DNA of 64,000 nt from Salinicola endophyticus. GTDB taxonomy: Bacteria; Pseudomonadota; Gammaproteobacteria; Pseudomonadales; Halomonadaceae. The DNA is taken from positions 3,968,001 through 4,032,000 of the forward strand of contig NZ_CP159578.1 of assembly GCF_040536835.1 (NCBI RefSeq). The letters are read 5' to 3'. The position numbers and the translations under genes were made by a program. The notes below the pieces were generated by a model. The model saw only the letters and a program-made list of their open reading frames with translations, made no database searches and was not told the origin of the DNA. Positions 16,664 through 26,798 of the stretch are shown here, one piece after another (the first letter of the stretch is position 1; every line of letters begins with the position of its first letter).

Positions 16664-17896
16664 ATGAAACGTCTCGCAGACATGACCGTGAAGACCAGCT
16701 GGCTGCTGGTACTGGTGGCATTCACACTCCTGGTGCTGGGGGTCGCGGGGCTGGCCGCCTACGCCGTCAACACCGACGTCTCGCCGGGGCTGATCAACGC
16801 CGGCATTGCCGTCGCGGTGGTGGCGACCCTGGTGCTGGTGACGATCGTGCTGTGGGGCGTGACGGTCAACGTGATTCGTCCGCTGGAACGTCTGGTGGAA
16901 CACTGCGAGAAGCTTGCCACCGGCGACCTGTCGGTGCCGGTGGAGCGCCGCGGCAACAACGAGATCGGACGGCTGTTCGCGGCCATGGCGCAGACCCAGA
17001 GCCATCTCTCGAGCACCGTCGGCAACGTGCGCAGCGCCTGCGACAACGTGCTCGACGGCGCCAGCGGCATTGCCCAGGGCAATACCGACCTCTCCTCGCG
17101 TACCGAGCAGCAGGCAGCATCGCTGGAAGAGACCGCCGCCAGCATGGAGCAGTTGACCTCGACCGTACGCCAGAACGCCGACAACGCGGTCCAGGCGAGC
17201 CAACTGGCGAGCGAGGCCACCGACGTGGCGAATCGCGGTGGCGAGGTGGTCGGCGGCGTGGTCAGCACGATGCACGCGATCAGCGAGAATTCGCGCCAGG
17301 CGGTGACGCTGCTCGACGCCATCGACTCGGTGGCGTTCCAGACCAACATCCTCGCCCTCAACGCCTCGGTGGAAGCGGCTCGCGCCGGCGAACAGGGTCG
17401 CGGCTTCGCCGTGGTCGCCAACGAGGTGCAGACGCTGGCCAAGCGCTCGGCCGATGCCGCCAAGGCGATCCGCGACCTGATCCAGCGCTCCGCCGAGCGG
17501 GTCGAGAGCGGCGCCGCCCTGGCCGACAAGGCCGGTGACACGATGCACGACATCGTCACCTCGATCACCCGGGTCAGCGAAATCATGCACGAGATCGCCG
17601 CGGCCTCGGAGGAGCAGAACCACGGCATCACCCAGGTCAACCAGGCGGTGACCCAGATGGACCAGGTCACCCAGCAGAACGCCGCGCTGGTACAGCAGGC
17701 CGCCAACGCCGCGCGGGCGCTGGAAGAAGAAGCCAACGAGCTGCAGTCGGTGGTCGCGGTGTTCCGCCTCGACGCCAGTGCTGCGGTCACCCCGCGGCGC
17801 CCGCAGGCCGCCCCGCTGCCGGCGACTAGCGCCAGACCGGCCTCCCAACCGGCACGGCGCCAAGAGGCGGAAACCGCCGAGTGGGAAGCATTCTAG
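16664..17896 (+). CDS. Methyl-accepting chemotaxis protein without a periplasmic sensory domain
   Basis: A 410-residue chemoreceptor. Two transmembrane helices (about 12-35 and 47-68) are separated by only about 11 residues, so there is no periplasmic ligand-binding domain. A HAMP domain (about 69-121) and a complete signalling domain follow; the hairpin tip reads [20 protein letters not shown] near 223-245. The protein ends in EWEAF, matching the xWxxF pentapeptide used to tether CheR and CheB. It may sense a membrane or cytoplasmic signal, or work with a partner. No other chemotaxis genes are nearby. Confidence 0.92.
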   Translation: MKRLADMTVKTSWLLVLVAFTLLVLGVAGLAAYAVNTDVSPGLINAGIAVAVVATLVLVTIVLWGVTVNVIRPLERLVEHCEKLATGDLSVPVERRGNNEIGRLFAAMAQTQSHLSSTVGNVRSACDNVLDGASGIAQGNTDLSSRTEQQAASLEETAASMEQLTSTVRQNADNAVQASQLASEATDVANRGGEVVGGVVSTMHAISENSRQAVTLLDAIDSVAFQTNILALNASVEAARAGEQGRGFAVVANEVQTLAKRSADAAKAIRDLIQRSAERVESGAALADKAGDTMHDIVTSITRVSEIMHEIAAASEEQNHGITQVNQAVTQMDQVTQQNAALVQQAANAARALEEEANELQSVVAVFRLDASAAVTPRRPQAAPLPATSARPASQPARRQEAETAEWEAF

Positions 17897-17919
17897 GCTC
17901 TGTACGCACACTGCCTGCG

Positions 17920-18549
17920 CTAGTCGATGACGGCAGGCCGCTGCGGCTGGGCATGAAAGAGGAAGGCGTCTTCGATGTCGCGGGCAATCGCCCGCGGCGT
18001 CGATAGCGGCGGCAGCGCGTCGGGCGCGAAGTAGGCCGCATCCAGCACCTCGTGCCCGGGGTCCAGCGGGGCGTCGTCGAGCCGCTCGCAGAGGAAGAAC
18101 AGCTTGTAGAAGTCGAGCACGTCCGGCGGGTAGGCGTGGCGCGCCTTGTGGCGGATGGCATAGAGCCGCGCGATGCGCACCCGAATCCCGGCCTCCTCCC
18201 ACACCTCCTTGCAGGTATTGTCGGCCGCCGACACGCCCACCTCGGCATAGCCGCCGGGCAGGGTCCAGCGGCCATCCGAGCGCTCCTGCACCAGCAGAAT
18301 ACGTCCCTGTTCGATGATCGCCGCGCGCACATCGATCTTCGGCGTGACGTGGCCTTCCCGCGGGCCCAGCGCCGTGGCGATACGCTCGGGGGTGGCTCCA
18401 CCCAGCGTCGCCATCATCTCGCGCGAGAGCGCGGAGATCTCCTCGTAGCGTTCACGGTCGAAGGTGTCGCGGCAGTAGTGCAGCCCGGTATCGGCGAGCG
18501 CAGAGATACGCTTGGCCCAGCTCAGCCATTGATCTTCCATGGAATCCAT
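17920..18549 (-). CDS. NUDIX hydrolase with N-terminal NUDIX_N domain
   Basis: A 209-residue hydrolase. Residues 1-60 resemble the NUDIX_N helical domain (WAKRISALADTGLHYCRDTF) and the catalytic domain spans about 70-195. The Nudix box (GGYAEVGVSAADNTCKEVWE, then EAGI) has Val for the first Glu and Lys for Arg, substitutions that are usual in this NUDIX_N subgroup and keep the EVxEE metal ligands. Family members hydrolyse ADP-ribose or similar dinucleotides; the substrate here is not known. Start 18549 is used; 18540 is an alternative. Confidence 0.85.
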   Translation of the reverse strand: MDSMEDQWLSWAKRISALADTGLHYCRDTFDRERYEEISALSREMMATLGGATPERIATALGPREGHVTPKIDVRAAIIEQGRILLVQERSDGRWTLPGGYAEVGVSAADNTCKEVWEEAGIRVRIARLYAIRHKARHAYPPDVLDFYKLFFLCERLDDAPLDPGHEVLDAAYFAPDALPPLSTPRAIARDIEDAFLFHAQPQRPAVID

Positions 18550-18603
18550 CCCGCAGCGAATGAGGCATCCAGCCTAGCAAGTGCCCCCGTGGCACGCACA
18601 ACA

Positions 18604-18625
18604 AAGCCCTTCCGAGGAAGGGCTT
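18604..18625 (-). terminator. Terminator of the Spy-like gene
   Basis: Perfect 9-bp stem (18604-18612 with 18617-18625) with a 4-base loop, followed on the minus strand by TTGTTGTG, 12 bases after the stop codon of the Spy-like gene. Confidence 0.7.
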
Positions 18626-18636
18626 GGCGGGATGAC

Positions 18637-19443
18637 TCAGGGTGCCGGCGGGGCGCTCGGTGCGGGGGGAGCGTCAGGCACCGGCGGTGCCGGGGGCGTG
18701 CCGGGTGCAGGGGGCGCCGGCGGCGCATCGGGCGCCGGGGCCTGACCGGCGCGCGGCGGCCGTGGCGGCTGGGTCAGCGCCTCGAAGGCGGTGACCTGCT
18801 CCGGGCTCAGCACCTGGGCCAGAGCGCTATGGCGCTGTTCGATCAGGCGTTTGAAGCGTTCACCGCGCGGGTCGTCGACCTCGGCGTCGGGTGCCGCACC
18901 CGGCCGCTTGAGCTGGTGCAGACCATCGAAGAAGGTGCGCTGGGCGTTGAGCACCTGCGCGCTCTGCTGCTGATCGAGCTGCCAGGTCGCGAACAGCGGC
19001 GTGAAACGCGCCTGCAGATCGGCATCCAGCGCCGCCGGGTCATGCGCCGGGCCGGGATGGCGCGGCATCGCCGCCTGGCGTTCGAGCATCAGGTAAGCGC
19101 GCAGCTGGGCCGGCTCCAGCACATCGGCGAGCTGCTGGCGCTGACGCTCGAGCAGCGCATCGAGTGCGCCACGCCGTGCCTCCGGGGCCGCCTTCGGGCC
19201 ATCGCCGCGCAGCTGGCGCAGCCCGTCACGGAACTCGCTATCCGCCTGGGCCAACGCGGCCTGCTGGCGCTGGTCGAGCTGCCAGCTGGCGACCACAGCG
19301 TCCTTGAGCGCGGTGGCGTGGGCCTGTTTGGCGCTGTGCGGCGCCGGTGGCTGCGCCCGCTCGGGCGGCGCCGCCATAGCCAACGGAGACAGTGCGGTGA
19401 GGGTAACGGCGAGCGCGAACAGTGACTTGGATCTTGCTTGCAT
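18637..19443 (-). CDS. Spy/CpxP-like periplasmic protein with Pro/Ala-rich tail
   Basis: A 268-residue exported protein. A signal peptide (residues 1-24, ending AMAA) precedes two similar helical blocks (about 45-115 and 130-215), each with the alternating Leu/Gln pattern of LTXXQ-type Spy/CpxP chaperones (for example SWQLDQRQQAAL and TWQLDQQQSAQVL). The last 50 residues are almost only Pro, Ala and Gly. Spy-family proteins hold unfolded proteins in the periplasm. The internal duplication and tail are unusual for the family. The start at 19443 has an AGGAG site about ten bases upstream. Confidence 0.65.
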   Translation of the reverse strand: MQARSKSLFALAVTLTALSPLAMAAPPERAQPPAPHSAKQAHATALKDAVVASWQLDQRQQAALAQADSEFRDGLRQLRGDGPKAAPEARRGALDALLERQRQQLADVLEPAQLRAYLMLERQAAMPRHPGPAHDPAALDADLQARFTPLFATWQLDQQQSAQVLNAQRTFFDGLHQLKRPGAAPDAEVDDPRGERFKRLIEQRHSALAQVLSPEQVTAFEALTQPPRPPRAGQAPAPDAPPAPPAPGTPPAPPVPDAPPAPSAPPAP

Positions 19444-19548
19444 GATGACACGACTCCTGTGGCGCACCGGGACACGGTGCACTCTCACTATCGCCGCGTT
19501 TCATGCACGCAGTGTGCAGCGAGCATGGAAGCTCGACCCCAGACGTGC

Positions 19549-19573
19549 AAAACCGCCCACATGGGGCGGTTTT
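19549..19573 (-). terminator. Terminator of the nrdHIEF operon
   Basis: 10-bp stem (19549-19558 with 19564-19573), GC core with a run of four T residues at the end on the minus strand, 32 bases after the nrdF stop codon. A classical intrinsic terminator. Confidence 0.88.
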
Positions 19574-19604
19574 ACATGACACGTCTTCAGCGCTTCACCG
19601 CGCC

Positions 19605-20645
<1,041 letters not shown>

Positions 20646-20659
20646 TCAGACAGTCGGGC

Positions 20660-22831
20660 TTACAGCGTGCAGGAGACGCAACCTTCGACTTCCGTCCCTT
20701 CCAGCGCGGCCTGGCGCAGACGAATGTAGTAGATCGTCTTGATGCCTTTGCGCCAGGCGTAGATCTGCGCCTTGTTGACGTCACGCGTGGTCGCGGTGTC
20801 GCGGAAGAAGAGCGTCAGCGACAGGCCCTGGTCGACGTGCTGGGTCGCCTCGGCGTAGGTGTCGATGATCTTCTCCGGGCCGAGCTCGTAGGCGTCCTGG
20901 TAGTAAGCCTGGTTGTCGTCGGTCAGGTAGGGCGCCGGGTAGTAGACGCGGCCCAGCTTGCCCTCCTTGCGGATCTCGACCTTGGCCGTGACCGGGTGGA
21001 TGCTCGACGTCGAGTTGTTGATGTAGGAGATCGAGCCGGTAGGCGGGATCGCCTGCAGGTTACGGTTGAACAGCCCGTGGGCCATCACCGATGCCTTCAG
21101 CTCGCGCCAGTCTTCCTGGGTCGGGACGTGGATACCGCTCTTCTCGAACAGCCCGCGCACCTTCTCGGTCTTGGGCGCCCACGCCTGCTCGGTGTACTTG
21201 TCGAAGTACTCGCCGCTGGCATAGGTCGACTGCTCGAAACCGGCGAAGCGCTTGCCACGCTCGATGGCGATGCGATTGGAGGCACGGATGGCGTGGAACG
21301 CCACGGTATAGAAGTAGATGTTGGTGAAATCCAACCCCTCTTCGCTACCGTAGAAGATGCGCTCGCGGGCCAGGTAGCCGTGCAGGTTCATCTGCCCCAG
21401 GCCGATCGCATGCGACTTGGCATTGCCTTCGGCGATCGACGGCACCGAGGAGATATGGCTCATCTCGGAGACCGCCGTCAGGCCGCGGATCGCGGTCTCC
21501 ACGGTGGCGCCGAAGTCCGGCGAATCCATGGTCTTGGCGATGTTGAGCGAGCCCAGGTTGCAGGAGATGTCCTCGCCGATATGACGATAGCCGAGGTCGT
21601 CGTCGTACTCGGTCGGCGTGTTGACCTGCAGAATCTCCGAGCACAGGTTGGACATGTTGATCCGGCCGTGGATCGGATTGGCGCGATTGACCGTGTCCTC
21701 GAACATCAGATACGGGTAGCCGGACTCGAACTGCAGCTCGGCGATGGTCTGGAACAGCTCGCGGGCGTTGATCTTCTTCTTGTGGATACGCCCGTCGTCG
21801 ACCATCTCGTCGTACTTCTCGGTGATGCTGATATCACCGAAAGGCACGCCGTAGATGCGCTCCACGTCGTAGGGCGAGAACAGGTACATGTCCTCGTTGC
21901 GCTTGGCCAGCTCGAAGGTGATGTCCGGCATCACGATGCCCAGCGAGAGCGTCTTGATGCGGATCTTCTCGTCGGCGTTTTCGCGCTTGGTATCGAGGAA
22001 GCGCAGGATGTCCGGGTGGTGGGCGTTGAGATAGACCGCCCCGGCGCCCTGACGCGCGCCCAGCTGATTGGCGTAGGAGAAGGCGTCTTCGAGCATCTTC
22101 ATGATCGGAATGATGCCGGAGGACTGGTTCTCGATGCGCTTGATCGGCGCCCCCGCCTCGCGGATGTTGGAGAGCGAGAACGCCACCCCGCCGCCGCGCT
22201 TGGAGAGCTGCAGCGCCGAGTTGATGGAGCGCCCGATGGACTCCATGTTGTCCTCGATGCGCAACAGGAAGCACGAGACCAGCTCACCGCGCTGACGCTT
22301 GCCGCAGTTGAGGAAGGTCGGGGTGGCCGGCTGGAAACGCCCGTGGATGATCTCTTCGACCAGCTGGCGCGCCAGGGTCTCGTCACCGCGCGCCAGCGAC
22401 AGCGCGACCATGCACACACGATCCTCGAAGCGTTCGAGGTAGCGCTTGCCGTCGAAGGTCTTGAGCGTGTAGCTGGTATAGTACTTGAAAGCGCCCAGGA
22501 AGCTCTGGAAGCGGAACTTGACCGCATAGGCCTGATCGAACAGCGCCGTGACAAAGGCGAAGTCGTACTGATCGAGCACTTCCTGCTCGTAGTAGCCCTC
22601 TTCCACCAGATAGTCGAGCTTCTCCTTCAGCGAGTGGAAGAACACGGTGTTCTGGTTCACGTGCTGGAGGAAATATTGACGCGCGGCCTCGCGGTCCTTG
22701 TCGAGCTGCAGACGCCCTTCGGCATCGTACAGGTTCAACATGGCGTTGAGCGCGTGGTAGTCGAGCGTCTTGGCATTGTGATCGGCGGGCGATCGCGCTG
22801 CCGTCTCTTTTTCTAGGCTGAGCGTTTCCAA
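20660..22831 (-). CDS. nrdE: Class Ib ribonucleotide reductase, large subunit NrdE
   Basis: Catalytic alpha subunit (723 aa) reducing ribonucleoside diphosphates. It resembles E. coli NrdE over its whole length: the N-terminal [14 protein letters not shown] block, the [17 protein letters not shown] substrate-cysteine region, the radical-site loop [11 protein letters not shown], and the redox pair in the C-terminal EGCVSC tail, which NrdH re-reduces. The start is a TTG at 22831 with AGGGGTGA upstream, overlapping the nrdI 3' end by 19 bases; the next in-frame ATG would remove conserved residues. Confidence 0.95.
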   Translation of the reverse strand: METLSLEKETAARSPADHNAKTLDYHALNAMLNLYDAEGRLQLDKDREAARQYFLQHVNQNTVFFHSLKEKLDYLVEEGYYEQEVLDQYDFAFVTALFDQAYAVKFRFQSFLGAFKYYTSYTLKTFDGKRYLERFEDRVCMVALSLARGDETLARQLVEEIIHGRFQPATPTFLNCGKRQRGELVSCFLLRIEDNMESIGRSINSALQLSKRGGGVAFSLSNIREAGAPIKRIENQSSGIIPIMKMLEDAFSYANQLGARQGAGAVYLNAHHPDILRFLDTKRENADEKIRIKTLSLGIVMPDITFELAKRNEDMYLFSPYDVERIYGVPFGDISITEKYDEMVDDGRIHKKKINARELFQTIAELQFESGYPYLMFEDTVNRANPIHGRINMSNLCSEILQVNTPTEYDDDLGYRHIGEDISCNLGSLNIAKTMDSPDFGATVETAIRGLTAVSEMSHISSVPSIAEGNAKSHAIGLGQMNLHGYLARERIFYGSEEGLDFTNIYFYTVAFHAIRASNRIAIERGKRFAGFEQSTYASGEYFDKYTEQAWAPKTEKVRGLFEKSGIHVPTQEDWRELKASVMAHGLFNRNLQAIPPTGSISYINNSTSSIHPVTAKVEIRKEGKLGRVYYPAPYLTDDNQAYYQDAYELGPEKIIDTYAEATQHVDQGLSLTLFFRDTATTRDVNKAQIYAWRKGIKTIYYIRLRQAALEGTEVEGCVSCTL

Positions 22832-23217
22832 AATTCATTCACCCCTGCAAGGACGCGACGGACATCCTCATCGGTGCCCATCAGCTCGAAACGGTAGAGA
22901 TACGGTACCTGGCACTTCTGTGCGATCACCCGGCCAGCCAGGCCGAATGCCGCGCCGAAGTTGGCGTTGCCACCGGCGATGACCCCGCGGATCAGCGACC
23001 GGTTGTGCTCATCGTTGAGAAAGCGGATCACCTGCGGCGGCACCGCCGTGCGCGGTTCGCCATCGCCGTAGGTGGGCACGATGAGAATATAAGGTGCTGC
23101 AACGCGCAGTGGCGGATCGTCACGGTTCAGCGGGATCCGGCTGGCCGGCAGGCCGAGCTTTTCCACGAAGCGTCGCGTATTGCCTGATTTGGTCGAGAAG
23201 TAGACCAGCTCAGCCAT
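22813..23217 (-). CDS. nrdI: NrdI flavodoxin-like cofactor assembly protein
   Basis: A 134-residue flavodoxin-fold protein. The FMN phosphate loop [10 protein letters not shown] opens the protein, and the flavin loops PTYGDGEPR and [11 protein letters not shown] are visible. NrdI supplies the oxidant that activates the dimanganese NrdF. The ATG at 23217 has an AAGGAAG site. Its 3' end overlaps nrdE, so the two are translationally coupled. A 178-base gap, containing small GC-rich hairpins (for example 23337-23360), separates it from nrdH. Confidence 0.95.
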   Translation of the reverse strand: MAELVYFSTKSGNTRRFVEKLGLPASRIPLNRDDPPLRVAAPYILIVPTYGDGEPRTAVPPQVIRFLNDEHNRSLIRGVIAGGNANFGAAFGLAGRVIAQKCQVPYLYRFELMGTDEDVRRVLAGVNEFWKRSA

Positions 23218-23395
23218 GACGACTTCCTTGCGCCTCTGCGCGATTCAGGTCGTGTCGAATGGGACCGCGGCCTGGAGACTCTCTGCGAGCGCGGCGCAAT
23301 GCCGTCGAGCGGCCGCTCTACCGCGCTCTCCAGACCGGACCGGCGCACTTGGCGCGGTCCGCGTCAGTCGGGGCGGGCGCCCCGGAAACCACGAA

Positions 23396-23620
23396 TCAGG
23401 CGACCAGCGTGCTGATCTTGTCCGGGCGGAAACCGGCCCAATGATCATCACCCGCCACCACGACCGGCACCTGACGGTAGCCGAGATCCTGTACGCGCTG
23501 CATGGCAGCGGCGTCTTGGGTCAGGTCGACCACGGTATAGTCGATCCCTTGTTTGTCCAGCGCGCGATAGGTGGCGTTGCACTGGACGCAAGCGGGTTTG
23601 CTATAGATCGTGATGCTCAT
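23396..23620 (-). CDS. nrdH: NrdH glutaredoxin-like protein
   Basis: A 74-residue thioredoxin-fold electron donor for the class Ib reductase. The redox pair C11-V-Q-C14 and the C-terminal WAGFRPDKI, which is diagnostic for NrdH, are both present, as is the TVVDLTQD strand. It is the first gene of the operon. ATG 23620 aligns with the usual start; upstream in-frame codons have no such support. The start codon lies inside a Fur-like operator. Confidence 0.95.
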   Translation of the reverse strand: MSITIYSKPACVQCNATYRALDKQGIDYTVVDLTQDAAAMQRVQDLGYRQVPVVVAGDDHWAGFRPDKISTLVA

Positions 23621-23633
23621 GATAATCATTACC
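23615..23633 (-). promoter_or_regulatory. Fur-like box at the nrdH start
   Basis: On the nrdH strand, GGTAATGATTATCATGAGC agrees with the 19-bp Fur consensus at 15 positions. Fur represses nrdHIEF in E. coli, so iron control fits. The box covers the nrdH start codon rather than the -10, which suggests a roadblock or a second nearby promoter. Confidence 0.65.
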
Positions 23634-23728
23634 ATCCGTGATAGGAAATAGCGCCCATCGCTGGCCGATGGTGCGGGCCTTGGCGGCGTTTGGACACCCA
23701 TTGCGTGGTGTCGACCGCCTCTGGAAAA

Positions 23729-23760
23729 ACACTATATATGGTAGCCTGGCGTTTTTCCAA
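23729..23760 (-). promoter_or_regulatory. nrdH promoter with overlapping NrdR box
   Basis: On the minus strand, a -35 TTGGAA (23755-23760) and -10 TATATA/TATAGT (23731-23738) with a 16- or 18-bp spacer. The sequence 23729-23744 (plus strand ACACTATATATGGTAG) fits the NrdR box and covers the -10. A weaker box-like sequence at 23696-23711 lies three helical turns away. NrdR would thus block polymerase when dATP is plentiful. Confidence 0.6.
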
Positions 23761-23920
23761 GCATAGATGTGGTTTTTTTCTGTGCATTCCCTGTGGATAT
23801 TTTCGCCCCCCTCGGGAGGGCCCACCGTTGTGCGCCTCACGCCCTGTCAAGGGGCGGAAATTTCTTCCTCGGGGGAGGAAAAGGCTCTCGATAAGCGCAG
23901 AAAAGGGCGCCGGAAACGTC

Positions 23921-23956
23921 GAGCGCGCCGTTCGACTGGTAGCGAACGGCGCGCTC
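23921..23956 (-). terminator. Strong hairpin downstream of gnd
   Basis: Perfect 14-bp stem (23921-23934 with 23943-23956), 8-base loop, lying 70 bases past the gnd stop. It probably ends gnd transcription before the nrd promoter. Together with a smaller stem at about 23869-23884, it occupies much of the 406-bp gap between nrdH and gnd; the rest holds the nrd control sites. Confidence 0.65.
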
Positions 23957-24026
23957 GGCATACTACATCTGGTAGGGCCAACATCGGGTAGGGCCCGAGG
24001 TGTGACGGGCGCCCTCTCGTCAGGGC

Positions 24027-24932
24027 TTAATCCGACTTGATGGCGTGACCGCCAAACTCGTTGCGCATCGCGGCGAGCAGCTTGTCGCCGAAAGAGTCGG
24101 CTTCGCGCGAGCGCAGGCGTTCGAGCAGGGAGAGGGTAATGACTGGCGCGCTGACGTCAAGCTCGAGCGCTTCGGCCACGGTCCAGCGCCCTTCGCCGGA
24201 GTCGGACACGTAAGGCGCGATGCCCTCCAGGCCGGGGTTCTTGTCCAGCGCATCGGCGGTCAGGTCGAGTAGCCACGAGCGCACCACGCTGCCGTAGCGC
24301 CAGATCTCGGCGACCTGGTGCAGATCGACACCGAACTCCGCTTTCTTGCCCATGATCGCGAAGCCTTCGGCGTAGGCCTGCATCAGCCCGTACTCGATAC
24401 CGTTGTGGACCATCTTGGTGAAGTGACCGGCACCGGCGGGGCCGACATGCCCCCAACCCTTGTCCGGCGCCGGCGCCAGGGCCTCGAACAGCGGCGTGAG
24501 CGTCTCGATCACCGCGGTCTCGCCGCCGACCATCATGCTGTAGCCCTCGGCGAGCCCCCAGACCCCACCGCTGGTGCCCACATCGACGAAGTGCAGCCCT
24601 TTCTCGCTGGCGCGCTCGGCCCGGCGCAGGCTGTCCTTGTAGAGGGAGTTACCGCCATCGATGACCACATCGTCCGCCGCCAGCAGCGGCTCGAGGTCGG
24701 CGAGCAGCTTATCGATGAGATCTCCTGCCGGCACCATCAGCCACACGATCCGCGGCGACGGCAGCGCGGCGATCGCCGCCGCCAGCGATTCGGCCGGCTC
24801 GATGCCCTTCTCCGCCGCCTTGGCGCGCGCCTCCGCGCTCGGATCGGAGCCGACCACCCGGTGCCCACCGCGTACCAGCCGCTCGGCCATATTGGCGCCC
24901 ATGCGCCCCAGCCCCACCATTGCGAGTTCCAT
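24027..24932 (-). CDS. gnd: 6-phosphogluconate dehydrogenase, short NAD-type
   Basis: Oxidative decarboxylation of 6-phosphogluconate to ribulose 5-phosphate. At 301 residues this is the short Gnd form, which usually prefers NAD+. The Rossmann start (MVGLGRMGANMAERL), the substrate-binding IDGGNSLYKDS and the catalytic segment GPAGAGHFTKMVHNGIEYG (Lys and Asn/Glu) are intact. The start at 24932 is supported by a GGGAG site; the longer frame to 24995 is not. It is a single-gene unit upstream of nrdHIEF on the same strand. Confidence 0.93.
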   Translation of the reverse strand: MELAMVGLGRMGANMAERLVRGGHRVVGSDPSAEARAKAAEKGIEPAESLAAAIAALPSPRIVWLMVPAGDLIDKLLADLEPLLAADDVVIDGGNSLYKDSLRRAERASEKGLHFVDVGTSGGVWGLAEGYSMMVGGETAVIETLTPLFEALAPAPDKGWGHVGPAGAGHFTKMVHNGIEYGLMQAYAEGFAIMGKKAEFGVDLHQVAEIWRYGSVVRSWLLDLTADALDKNPGLEGIAPYVSDSGEGRWTVAEALELDVSAPVITLSLLERLRSREADSFGDKLLAAMRNEFGGHAIKSD

Positions 24933-25074
24933 GTGCCGTTCTCCCTGCGGATGAGAGCCGCACCGCCGGATATCGAAAACCATGCGCCGGGGCACGACGA
25001 TGAAATGTATCGAAATCGATCTCGCGTACTGAACCTAGTGGAAAATCCGCCTCTCGGTGGTGCCGTGATCCGCG

Positions 25075-26283
25075 CTAGCTTGCAGAGCGCATCAAATGCC
25101 CCGCGATCAGCCGTCGCACCGGCCAGGCGGCGTCGCCGGCGCGCAGCACCGCCTTGCGCAGCAGCCGCGCCGGCGGGCGCTCGTCGGTGTAGAGGCCGAC
25201 GATCGCCAGGGTGGCCGCGAACAGCGGCCCGGTGGCCAGGCGCTGCTGGCGCTGGTAGCGCGCCAGCAGCCTCGGCGCGCCGATATCCTGCCCCGCCGCG
25301 CGGGCGTCACCGACCAATCCGGCCAGCCGGCGTACGCCTTCGAGACCAAGGTTGAAGCCATGCGCAGTGACCGGATGCATGCCCACCGCGGCATCGCCGA
25401 GCAGCGCCTGGCGCGGCCCCACGAAACGCTCGGCATAGACACTGACCAGCGGATAGCGGCGCGCCTCGGCGGCCCGGGTCATCGCCCCCAGGCGGCCCTC
25501 GAAGCGACGTGTGATCTCGGCTTCGAAGTCGGCCTGAGGCAGCGCCATCAGCGCATCCATCTGCGCCGGCGGCAGGGTCAGCACGACTGACGAACAGTGG
25601 GTATCCACCGGCAGCAGCGCCAGCGTCTGGCCATGGCCGAACCACTCCCAGGCGCTGAAATCATGCGCCTGTTCATGGTGCATGCGGCACACCAGCATGT
25701 GCTGGCCGTGCTGATAAGTGTGCGCCGGGATACCCATCGCCCGACGCGTGCTTGAGAAGCGGCTGTCCGCCGCCACCAGCAGCGCGGCCTCGACGATCTC
25801 TCCGCCGGCCAGACGAATCTCGACCCCGCTATCGTCGGCGCTGGGGGCGAAGGTCTCGATCTCGCTCTCGCAGCGCCACAGCACCTCGGCCTGGGGCGAA
25901 TCGACGAGCGCGGCATAGGCGGCGGCGCGAATCGCCCGGTTGGGCACCAGGCAGCCGAGCTCGGCGTCCTGCCCCGCGCGGGGTGCGATCTGCATGGCGA
26001 ACAACGACTCACCGTTGAAGACCTTGGCCGCGCGCATCGCCGCGCGTTCATCCGCGGGAATCCGCGGCCATACGTCGAGCGCGTCGAGGGTCTGCTGCGA
26101 GGCGCGGGTCAGCGCGATCTCGCGGCCGTCGCTTTCCGGCGCTTCGAGACTGGCGCGCGCTTGGCGGTCGATCAGCAGCGCACTCACGCCGCGCCGCGAC
26201 AGCGCGTTGGCGAAGCACAAACCGATCGGGCCGGCACCGACGATCGCGACGTCGACCCGCGTTGTGGGGGTGGAACCTTCCAT
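25075..26283 (-). CDS. UbiH/UbiF-family FAD-dependent hydroxylase, possibly UbiM-like
   Basis: A 402-residue flavoprotein monooxygenase of the ubiquinone hydroxylase family. The dinucleotide motif DVAIVGAGPIGLCFANAL, the second FAD motif GDAAVGMHPVTAHGFNLGLEG and the middle family block (VAADSRFSSTRRAMGI) are intact. The block DGREIALTRASQQTLDALDVW recalls UbiM, a single-enzyme hydroxylase for several ring positions, but this cannot be settled by eye. The gene stands alone. Confidence 0.8.
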   Translation of the reverse strand: MEGSTPTTRVDVAIVGAGPIGLCFANALSRRGVSALLIDRQARASLEAPESDGREIALTRASQQTLDALDVWPRIPADERAAMRAAKVFNGESLFAMQIAPRAGQDAELGCLVPNRAIRAAAYAALVDSPQAEVLWRCESEIETFAPSADDSGVEIRLAGGEIVEAALLVAADSRFSSTRRAMGIPAHTYQHGQHMLVCRMHHEQAHDFSAWEWFGHGQTLALLPVDTHCSSVVLTLPPAQMDALMALPQADFEAEITRRFEGRLGAMTRAAEARRYPLVSVYAERFVGPRQALLGDAAVGMHPVTAHGFNLGLEGVRRLAGLVGDARAAGQDIGAPRLLARYQRQQRLATGPLFAATLAIVGLYTDERPPARLLRKAVLRAGDAAWPVRRLIAGHLMRSAS

Positions 26284-26405
26284 CTCTGCCGCTCCCTACC
26301 GTGATGGGGCGTCAAGATAACCAAAAACACGCCGCGGGTAATCCCGCGGCTGGCGGCACGGGCGCGGCCGATGCGCGCACCCGGCGCCGCGCCGCACGGC
26401 GAGCG

Positions 26406-26594
26406 TCAGTACTTGTCGTCGTGAACCCGGGTATGGCCCTGCTTGTCCTTGAACACCTTCTCCTCGAACTCGACCTCGAGGTGAGCATCGCCCTTCTGCT
26501 TGAGACGATGGTACTCGAGCCCGCTGAAACTCAGCTCCAGACTGTCGTCGTAGGCGTCGAGCAGACGTTTGAATTCACCCACAGTGATGATCAT
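26406..26594 (-). CDS. Small hypothetical protein, 62 aa
   Basis: A 62-residue acidic, soluble protein with many Glu, Asp and Lys residues and no cysteines or membrane segment. The ATG at 26594 is supported by a GGAGAGG site, and the gene looks real from its coding bias. I do not recognise its function. It sits between the ubiquinone hydroxylase gene and the dispersed element. Confidence 0.65.
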   Translation of the reverse strand: MIITVGEFKRLLDAYDDSLELSFSGLEYHRLKQKGDAHLEVEFEEKVFKDKQGHTRVHDDKY

Positions 26595-26650
26595 GACCTC
26601 TCCTTTGGCGATACCCGTGACCGGCGTCCCTATCCGGCCCTCTCATCAGA

Positions 26651-26798
26651 CTAGGATGTGTAAGAAAAATCGGCGAGCGAAGGCAAGACAAGGCAAAAAA
26701 TAGGCGAGAAAGCGGAGTTTACGGGGTGTAAATGAGCATTTTAAGCCGATTTTTAACGCCGTATTGCCGAGCGCAGACAGTTTTCATACATATCCTAG
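26651..26798. repeat. Dispersed ~150-bp element, copy 2 (MITE-like)
   Basis: 148 bp bounded by 18-bp inverted repeats (26651-26668 with 26781-26798, 16 of 18 pairing). The internal pairs are AAAAATCGGC/GCCGATTTTT (26665-26674 with 26745-26754) and TTTAC/GTAAA (26718-26722 with 26728-26732). The body matches 401-526. The right end overlaps the stop codon of the LysR gene, which reads TAG from the CTAGGAT terminus. Confidence 0.82.
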
